Under the pieces are notes generated by a model. The model worked only from the letters and a program-made list of their open reading frames with translations, was not told where the DNA came from and searched no databases. A DNA stretch of 64,000 nucleotides from Mytilus galloprovincialis (lineage: Eukaryota > Mollusca > Bivalvia > Mytilida > Mytilidae): NCBI RefSeq assembly GCF_965363235.1, contig NC_134849.1, forward strand, positions 18,936,863 through 19,000,862, read 5' to 3'. Position numbers and translations under genes: made by a program. This document shows positions 57,204 to 64,000 of this stretch, piece by piece. How positions within the stretch are numbered: position 1 is the first letter of the stretch; every line of letters begins with the position of its first letter.

Positions 57204-58421
57204 ATGATGATGTCAAACTCAAGTCACAGCAACATATATCTGGAAGAACTAAACAATGCTAAAGTTCAGTTATTGATACCAAACACTGTACTTGCATTTG
57301 TGTTTCTAGTCACCGGTGTCGTTGGCAATGGTTTGGTCTTGTTCGTTTATAGATTTAAACTCAAATCAAAATCGGATGATAGATATTTTATTCCTTGTTT
57401 ATCTTTGGTTGATATGATAGCTTGTAGCATTGGAGCAACATATGCGATTTCTATGAACTTTAATCCTTTTAATTTTCGAAGTGATTTAATATGTAAATTA
57501 GTTTGGTTTTTACATCAATCAATTTCCTTTAGCTCGGCTCTGTTGCTATTGGCAATTGCTGTGCAACGGTATATCAAGGTCAGTCGACTAGTAAATTCTT
57601 CCATGAGCCTGCGCAGTAAACGAATGACTATTATATCAATCTTGATTGGATCAACAGTTATATCAGTACCCTGTTTGGTTTTGTACGGCAAAGATGAGCT
57701 TTTATTGAAAAACGAAAACAGAACAATTACGGGATACAATTGCGGAGCTGTGCCAAATGTGAATCAAACTTTTCTGTTTAGTTATTCCGTTATATTACTA
57801 TTGATGTGTTTGTCTGGGATTTTTGCAGTCATCATATTATATTCATTGATACTTCGTACAATATTCAAACATGAATCGTTCAGGAAGAGAAGTTTCAAAA
57901 GACCAAATAAACACTCTTTAAACGACAATGAACAACATAATTCAGGAAATACAATTCAAACAGAGATATCAAATATTACAGATGATGATTACTCTGTCGA
58001 CAAATTTGAACCCAACACCACACAGATTGATTCAACGACGATAAACAATCAACAAGGCACCATGCAAGGAGGACCAGTTATTAAGCGGAAAAACTCTACT
58101 GTTCCGTTTGTAATCCAAACAAGACGAAAATCGAAATTTTTTAGAAATGTCTCCCGTTTCACGCACAAACATCGATTCTCTGTTATGTTCTTCCTTATAA
58201 CAATACTATTTTGTATTTCTTATCTTCCTAGAATTGCACTGATGATCATAGAATCTGTTATAGCTAATTTCTGGGACAATTTGACGGATCCGGAATACGT
58301 CATAGCTTTATGTTTTTATAGAGGACATCTTCTCAATACTGTTGTAAATCCTATAATATATTTGATTTTTGATACGGACTTTAGGTCATCATGTCAACGA
58401 CTATGTTGTAGTAATGAATGA
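57204..58421 (+). CDS. Rhodopsin-family (class A) G protein-coupled receptor, single coding exon
   Basis: 405 residues with seven membrane helices at about 23-49, 60-83, 96-123, 141-162, 190-218, 326-349 and 366-389. Class A marks are GNGLVLF in helix 1, LSLVDMIA in helix 2 (Asp 70), a C97-C180 disulfide pair, FCISYLP in helix 6 and NPIIY at 382-386 in helix 7. DRY at the end of helix 3 is QRY (121-123). That loses the acidic residue of the ionic lock and may raise basal activity. N-glycosylation sites lie near the N-terminus. The third intracellular loop is long (about 219-325), basic at both ends. CC near 400-401 could be palmitoylated. It most resembles peptide-type orphan receptors expanded in molluscs, but no ligand can be named. 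Codons 1-3 are all ATG, so the exact start is ambiguous. Confidence 0.92.
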   Translation: MMMSNSSHSNIYLEELNNAKVQLLIPNTVLAFVFLVTGVVGNGLVLFVYRFKLKSKSDDRYFIPCLSLVDMIACSIGATYAISMNFNPFNFRSDLICKLVWFLHQSISFSSALLLLAIAVQRYIKVSRLVNSSMSLRSKRMTIISILIGSTVISVPCLVLYGKDELLLKNENRTITGYNCGAVPNVNQTFLFSYSVILLLMCLSGIFAVIILYSLILRTIFKHESFRKRSFKRPNKHSLNDNEQHNSGNTIQTEISNITDDDYSVDKFEPNTTQIDSTTINNQQGTMQGGPVIKRKNSTVPFVIQTRRKSKFFRNVSRFTHKHRFSVMFFLITILFCISYLPRIALMIIESVIANFWDNLTDPEYVIALCFYRGHLLNTVVNPIIYLIFDTDFRSSCQRLCCSNE

Positions 58422-58479
58422 GACTATATAAATCTCGTAAGGATAAAAAAATATATTTCTATAATCTTTTTTTTTGCTG

Positions 58480-58615
58480 TATATCATATGATAGCGTGTA
58501 GCATTGGATCAACATATGCGATTTCTATGAACTTTAATCCATTTAATTTTCGAAGTGATTTATTATGTAAATTAGTCTAGTTTTGAAATCAATCGATTTC
58601 CTTTTACATCAATCT
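58480..58615 (+). pseudogene. GPCR fragment covering helix 2 to helix 3
   Basis: This matches 57413-57540 closely (GTAGCATTGGATCAACATAT, TTTAATCCATTTAATTTTCG). It is interrupted by TAG and TGA where the intact gene reads Val-Trp-Phe-Leu, and sequence similarity fades in helix 3. Confidence 0.88.
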
Positions 58616-59149
58616 GATTGTTGCTATACTTTGTTTTTCGATTTATTATTTTGTATACTTGTTTTTTGTTAATGTTTGGTATACAGAACAGGCCGCTTTT
58701 TTTTCGCTGTTTTTTTTTGGCTCGGTAATTAGAGATTACTTAATTAGTTTCTTCCTTTCGGAAACGAAGTAAATAAATTATCAATCCGAAAAAATCCTCC
58801 CGCCCCCTTTTTTCTCGTCCAGAATTTCAAAAGTTATTTTTTTTATTCCATTTAATCGTAAGCTAAGGTGAACAAAACAGTTACAGTTTTTCTTTCATTA
58901 TAAAAAAACCCCAAATGATTAAAACCTTTTTTTTTTTTATCTCTTTCAACTTAAAATAAATTTGTATCAGACCACTTTGTCGAGAATTGACAAAGTTAAT
59001 AATTTGCAAAGAAAACAATCCGTGGTAAGAGTGTGAAATAAGTAAAATCGCCAAATGGCAAATAGAATATTACCATGATGGTAAATATTTTTTTCTGTAT
59101 TCAACGGTTCAGATCAAAAAATCCAAATCTTTCTCAATCTGCAATTTTT

Positions 59150-59515
59150 ACGTCCAGTTTGTATGTATACTTTATCATCAAGATATAATTTTCTATAACT
59201 AAGTGTACAATATCTTTATCAAGCTTATTTAATTGTATTTAAAATAATTACAAACAACTATATTCTTCCCTGTTTCATTTGAATGCCGATATCATATCAC
59301 TTAATTGTTTTTACTTTATGTGGGTTTTGCTTAGAGGAAGCTAATTTGTTTTATATGTATGTTTACATTCTAAATAAGCTTCGATGTGATGGAGAGTTGT
59401 CTCATTGGCACTCACACTACATCTTCCTATATCTATTGATGTTTCTACGAATACATCTTCTTAAAACTGTTGTAAATCCTGTCATATATTTAGTTTTTTG
59501 ATACCGACTTAGGGT
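59150..59515 (+). pseudogene. Second GPCR remnant: upstream block plus helix 7
   Basis: 59150-59285 repeats the upstream block of the intact GPCR. 59450-59515 repeats helix 7 (HLLKTVVNPVIYLVF) and then TGA. The receptor body between them is gone and a reverse family C fragment (59385-59440) sits in its place. Confidence 0.85.
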
Positions 59516-59764
59516 CAACATGGGATCATAAGAATAAACTGAAATTAGATACCAGAATAAAAAATGTGTACGCTAGACGAGCGTTTCTTCTACATAAGAC
59601 TCATAAGAGACGCTCAAACAAAAAAAGTATCAAACATCTCCCATTGACTGTAAATATATTTCTTAAAAATCAGAAGTTTACCTATATCATACTTTGGAGT
59701 AAGTGTGCAGCCACATTTCTATTATCAATCAAAACATATGGTGATGCGGATTGTTTTGCTCATT

Positions 59765-59965
59765 CAAATGAAATGGAGAATGGAAATTGGGAATATGTCA
59801 AAGAGACAACATCCTTATCAAAGAGCAGACAACAGACGAAAAGCAGAATTGTAGAACAAAACGGAAAGTTCCTAATCAAATGACAAAATCCAAAGCTCAA
59901 ACACATCAAACGAATAGATAACACCTGTCATATTCCAGACTTGGTACAGGCATTTTCTTATGTAG
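59765..59965. repeat. Junction of family H and reverse family A fragments
   Basis: AATGGAAATTGGGAATATG and AGAGACAACATCC belong to family H. GAATAGATAACACCTGTC and ACTTGGTACAGGC follow from family A reversed. Confidence 0.7.
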
Positions 59966-59969
59966 GTCA

Positions 59970-60375
59970 TCATCCATTCGTAAATTTTACGGACGCCATC
60001 ACGAGTTGGTTAACCGTTATGGAATAACCGTTTGACAAATGATATCGGATATGTTCCTTACGTCGTAACTACAATCCCCTTCCCTTTCATGAATGTGACC
60101 TACCGAATTAGACTACTAGTATTTACAGGATTTGTTATCACATAAGCAACACGACGGTAGCCACATGAGGAGCAGGATCTGCTTACCCTTCCGGAGCACC
60201 TGAGATCACCCCTAGTTTTTGGTGGGGTTCATGATGTTTATTCTTTAGTTTTGTTGTATTATGTGTACTATTGTTTGTCTGGTTTTTTTTTTTCATTTTG
60301 AGCCATGACGTTGTCAATTTGTTTTAGATTTATGAGTTTGACTGTCCCTTTGGTATTTTTTGTCTCTCTTTTATG
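59970..60375 (+). repeat. Dispersed family B, full-length copy
   Basis: It runs from TTTTACGGACGCCATCACG through CCGGAGCACCTGAGATCAC to GAGTTTGACTGTCCCTTTG, the most complete copy in the window. Confidence 0.88.
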
Positions 60376-60564
60376 TATTCCATCTGATATCAAGATATCC
60401 AATACATATATTATCCTCCAATCAGTAGAGAGCGCGCTGGCAACAATAATGTTATCTAAAAAGCTGTCTCACAAATAAACAGTTTTATATGCCATATATG
60501 CATTGTTACTTTTCATTGTGCGAAGTATGTTAAAAGAGGGAAAATGTTAATAAGCTCACAATAG

Positions 60565-60870
60565 ATACCAAAATTTAAATTTTGTATTTGCTGTACAAGC
60601 TTTTCGTCTACTGAACACTCATCGGTGACACTTGACTTATAAAAGGATAACAAAACAAAATAAAATACGAGCATTGAGGACCAAAAATTTCTTTTAATAC
60701 AGCTAAGGTACATGTAATCTATTCATGAGGTAAAAAGCGTAAGTATTTCAAAAATCAAAAGTCAATTTGTGATTATGACCATATCAATGATAATTCATGT
60801 CAACAGGGAAGTGCTGACTTCTTGATTATTGATACCCACGCGGAATAAAACAACACCAGCAGTGCCATCG
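60565..60870 (+). repeat. Dispersed family D, diverged copy
   Basis: It contains ACACTCATCGGTGACACTTG, GCATTGAGGACC and AAGTGCTGACTTCTTG in the family order. Confidence 0.75.
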
Positions 60871-61069
60871 ACCTTAAAAATAGACAAACTTGTAGACGTG
60901 ATAAAGTGGTTGTCGTTTGTAAGCCGTTACCGGTTTTCGTTTATGTTTTGCACATAAATAAGACTGTATTTTTTTCTTGTTCTACTGGATCATTTTTGGT
61001 TAACTTTGGACATGGTAGATCATTTTAAAGCTGACAATACTTAATACGTTTTACTCATTATGTAGGCCG

Positions 61070-61260
61070 CCCGGTGGTCTTTAGATGGTAACTGCTACTA
61101 GTATATGAGAAATGTGTTCAAATGTTGGAATCCCGATACCGTGCGTTTTTCATCGAATAAGACCAATCGATATAGACTTATCACCGATGTGTTTACTTGC
61201 ACGAGCAACACATGACTCACTTGTGCAGGATCAGCAGGATTTACTTAACAAAATTGACAA
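61070..61260 (+). mobile_element. tRNA-derived SINE-like element
   Basis: The head GCCGCCCGGTGGTCTTTAG with ATGGTAACTGC resembles a tRNA A box. GTTGGAATCCCGATACC about 50 nt later resembles a degenerate B box. The body (TAGACTTATCACCGATG, ACACATGACTCACTTGTG) follows. Assignment is from pattern only. Confidence 0.5.
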
Positions 61261-62767
61261 TGTATATTTAATACTTTAATATTTTTTAGGGTGTGACATA
61301 AAGTAAGTATAGATGTGTTAATGTTCTGTTTTTTTTTTGTTTTTTTTTTTTGTGATGTGTGTATGTTGGAATTTTTTTTTCGTGCGTTTTTTGTTTGCTA
61401 CAGCTTAATATTTTTATTTTAGTGCTTTCCAGCATGTAATGTCGGTAAAACAGGAATGTTTTTCTACCTCACTAAAATAGCCAAGATAGGATACTAGGTT
61501 AAACTATGTATGTCATATATACATATTATATAGTCTCCAAATTTTAAAGCTTAACGATAATTTTTTTTTCTCACGCTTAAATGACTGGTTGTAAGGTCAG
61601 TACTCACCAGATAATATAAACCGTAAACCAGTTAAATTTACACAAAATTCATCACTAGAAGCCTTGTTCTAATGAAACTTTATGGGACAGAATTTTTTTG
61701 CTGTTATCCTGTCTCAAATAATATCATGATAGAAAGGTGAGATTATTACAAATGACTTGAATGAATAAGTGTAGCTGACTTAACAAATAGTACTAATAAT
61801 TGAAAATTTATTGCGAAATTTTATATTTTATTTCTTTTAAAAGAGAATCAATCCTGTAGCCCTATCAAACATGCTTTATGTTTTCTACTAGTGCTTACTG
61901 CTTACTGCTTAGCTTATATTAATATGATTTTTATTTGTGTTGATTTGCCTGAAGCTGAATTTGTGCATGACTGAAGCTTAATTTGTACATGTCAAGAGCT
62001 TTTAGATTAGCTGCTATTAATTATTAGTTACATATTATACATGCTTTCCTGTGCTCATGGTGTAAATATCATGAAGTGTATTAAGAAAAAAATAAACACT
62101 TGCAAACCTGAAAATGTTAACACTACATAAACAATATAAACAAAACAAATCTATTGATTTCATTGAAAATCAAACATTTGTTTTGTCTGTTTGTACACGT
62201 TGAAAGCAAAAACTAAATATACACATATTTATTGTCTTCATTAACCCACTATTTCTTTCGGTCCGACTCATTTGAATTGAAATGAAATAAAAAGTTACTT
62301 AAATCAACCAAAACAGTGTATATTTAATGCATTTAGATTTTGATATGAAAACACATTATATAATGGAGATAATTTTTATTATAATTTAAATTAAATAGAT
62401 TTATCTCCCTTTGTACATAGTATTTCTGTATTAAAAAATATTTGAACACAAGTGGATAGGTTACTCTTCAATACAATAGTAATTTGTTTTTAATTATTAT
62501 TAGATGTTTGATATTTACACTATGATCTCAAATTTTTTTTTGTTTTTTTTATTATTTATGTTTGTTTTTCATTTTGACACATTATTACTTATTGTATGGA
62601 AACTATGATGTATTTAGGATACAGCAGGAAATTAAGGTAGAGGAGATCAGACATTTCAGAGTTACATTATCACTTACTTATATAAAACACTATCGGAGAA
62701 GACGGTCGCAATACTCTCATCAAATCTCAAGTATTTATTATTCAGCTATAAAAATAAAATTGAATAA
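61261..62767. other. No host gene seen; possible 5' part of the LINE
   Basis: AT-rich sequence with homopolymer T runs and short direct repeats (CTTACTGCTTACTGCTTAG near 61898, TGAAGCTTAATTTGTACATG type near 61952-62000). It could include the 5' UTR or a decayed ORF1 of the LINE that follows. No ORF1 motif was recognised. Confidence 0.4.
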
Positions 62768-63826
62768 ATGAGTGATAGTGGTATAAAAATTGTTTCATAC
62801 AACTGTCAAGGTTTAAATTCAAAGGAGAAGAGGAGAGATGTTTTTGATTATCCTAAAGCAAAAAATTGCCACATATATTGTTTACAAGATACACATTTTT
62901 CAGAAAAAGAAGAAATATCAATAAAAAATCTATGGGGAGGAGACTGTATTTTCAATTCTTTTGCAACAAACAAAAGAGGGGTAGCAATATTTTTTACCAA
63001 AAACTTTGAATACAAGATATATAGGTTAAAAAAAGATGATCAAGGAAATCTGTTAGGAATTGATATTGAAATTGAAGGAAAAAGAATAACTTTGATATGC
63101 TTATATGGTCCAAATAAAGATTCACCTGAATTTTATTCTAGAGTAAGTGATACAATAGAAGACTTGAACAAGCAATCAGTTTTAATAACTGGAGATTACA
63201 ATTTAGTCCAAAACCAAAATCTTGATACTTATAATTACCAAAATGTATATAACCCAAAAGCCAAAGAGAAAGTTTTAAATATAATAGAAAATTATGATTT
63301 AACAGATCCCTATAGGGAATTGTACCCTGAACTAAAAAAATTTACATGGAGAAAAAATAATCCCATTAAACAACCAAGATTGGATTTCTTTTTAATATCG
63401 CAAGGCCTTAATCAACATGTTCATGATATACACATTCTCAACAGTTATAGATCCGATCACTCCCCAATAATGTTACATTTAAAGAGGAATAACTTTATAA
63501 TTGGTAAAGGTCTATGGAAATTTAACAATTCACTTTTACATGACATTGAATATTCAGCTGCTGTTAAAGAGAATATAAATAAAGTTAAAGAACAATACGC
63601 ATCACTAGTATACAAGAGAGAAACATTAGAAAAGATAAATGATTTAGAAATTCAATTTACTATAAACGATCAACTCTTTCTAGAAACTTTATTAACAGAA
63701 ATTAGAGGAAAATCAATTTCATATGCTTCTTTTAGGAAGAAACAAAAAGATAAAAAAGAAAGAATACTATCAGAAGATATTAAAAAAACTAGAAGAACAA
63801 ATATTGACAGAAGAAATATTTATTGA
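62768..63826 (+). mobile_element. L1/Tx1-like LINE ORF2: endonuclease domain
   Basis: 352 codons of an APE-type endonuclease that nicks target DNA for LINE retrotransposition. Catalytic motifs are present: SYNCQGLN (10-17), LQDTH (39-43; the usual ETH is DTH), CLYGPN (111-116), TGDYN (141-145), RLDFFL (204-209) and YRSDHS (227-232). A run of seven A at 63782-63788 puts the reading one base out and causes the stop at 63826. In the next frame the protein continues to the window end with WIEEGEKPSNFFLNLE, the linker before the reverse transcriptase in this clade. The RT itself lies beyond the window. One apparent frameshift is the only defect seen, so this is a young insertion or a sequencing error at a homopolymer. 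Confidence 0.9.
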
Positions 63827-64000
63827 AACTGAAAAAAAGAAAACTGATCTAAAAGTATTAAGACAAGAAAAGATGAGGGGGTCCTACATCAGATCCAAAA
63901 TCCAATGGATAGAAGAAGGAGAAAAACCTTCAAACTTTTTTCTAAATTTAGAAACTAAACATTTTATAAATAAAACTATTCCAAAATTAGTCAATGAAAA
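63827..64000 (+). pseudogene. Continuation of the LINE ORF2 after the frameshift
   Basis: In the frame restored after 63788, coding continues without a stop to the window edge. It is rich in Lys/Glu and holds the motif GEKPSNFFLNLE near 63918-63953. It is cut by the window end. Confidence 0.8.

Overview
This is an AT-rich stretch of eukaryotic nuclear DNA with short phase-matched exons, long introns and very many dispersed repeats. The dominant repeats are ones I associate from memory with marine mussels (Mytilus and relatives); that assignment is recall, not a search. No bacterial, plasmid or viral gene organisation was seen.

Layout. (1) 5.2-9.6 kb, + strand: the 3' part of a selenocysteine glutathione peroxidase gene. 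It has three exons, a UGA selenocysteine codon at 7093-7095, and a SECIS hairpin in the 3' UTR at about 9434-9493. Directly upstream of the Sec exon are 15 tandem partial copies of that same exon, each with its own splice acceptor and UGA but no donor. (2) 21.1-11.6 kb, - strand: a four-exon gene for a small secreted-type PAN/Apple, EGF-like and CUB protein (241 aa in this model). (3) 25.3-35 kb: a decayed tandem segmental duplication. Its second copy leads into a six-exon + strand gene (32.9-40.5 kb) for a 169-aa membrane protein: signal peptide, ShKT domain, Thr/Ser-rich stalk, a 14-nt microexon and one membrane helix. The first copy has lost its start codon and most of its ShKT exon. (4) 45.3-54.7 kb, + strand: a complete nine-exon gene for a 477-aa type II membrane protein with four EGF domains and a C-terminal MAM domain. 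(5) 57.2-58.4 kb, + strand: a class A GPCR with its coding region in one exon, followed by broken fragments of a second copy. (6) 62.8 kb to the end: an L1/Tx1-like LINE ORF with an endonuclease domain and a frameshift, running off the window.

The rest is mobile-element material: two Penelope-like fragments, a hAT-like fragment, TTAA-flanked MITEs (one piggyBac-like), a Tc1/mariner-like MITE, tRNA-derived SINEs, a 790-bp element whose ends are built from nested GTACGCGTAC palindromes, long foldback palindromes, minisatellites and several dispersed families. The host genes do not form a pathway. They share a theme of secreted or surface proteins made from shuffled modules (PAN, EGF, CUB, ShKT, MAM), usual for lineage-specific recognition or adhesion genes in bivalves. 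All spliced models rest on reading frame, GT/AG sites and phase agreement, with no transcript evidence.
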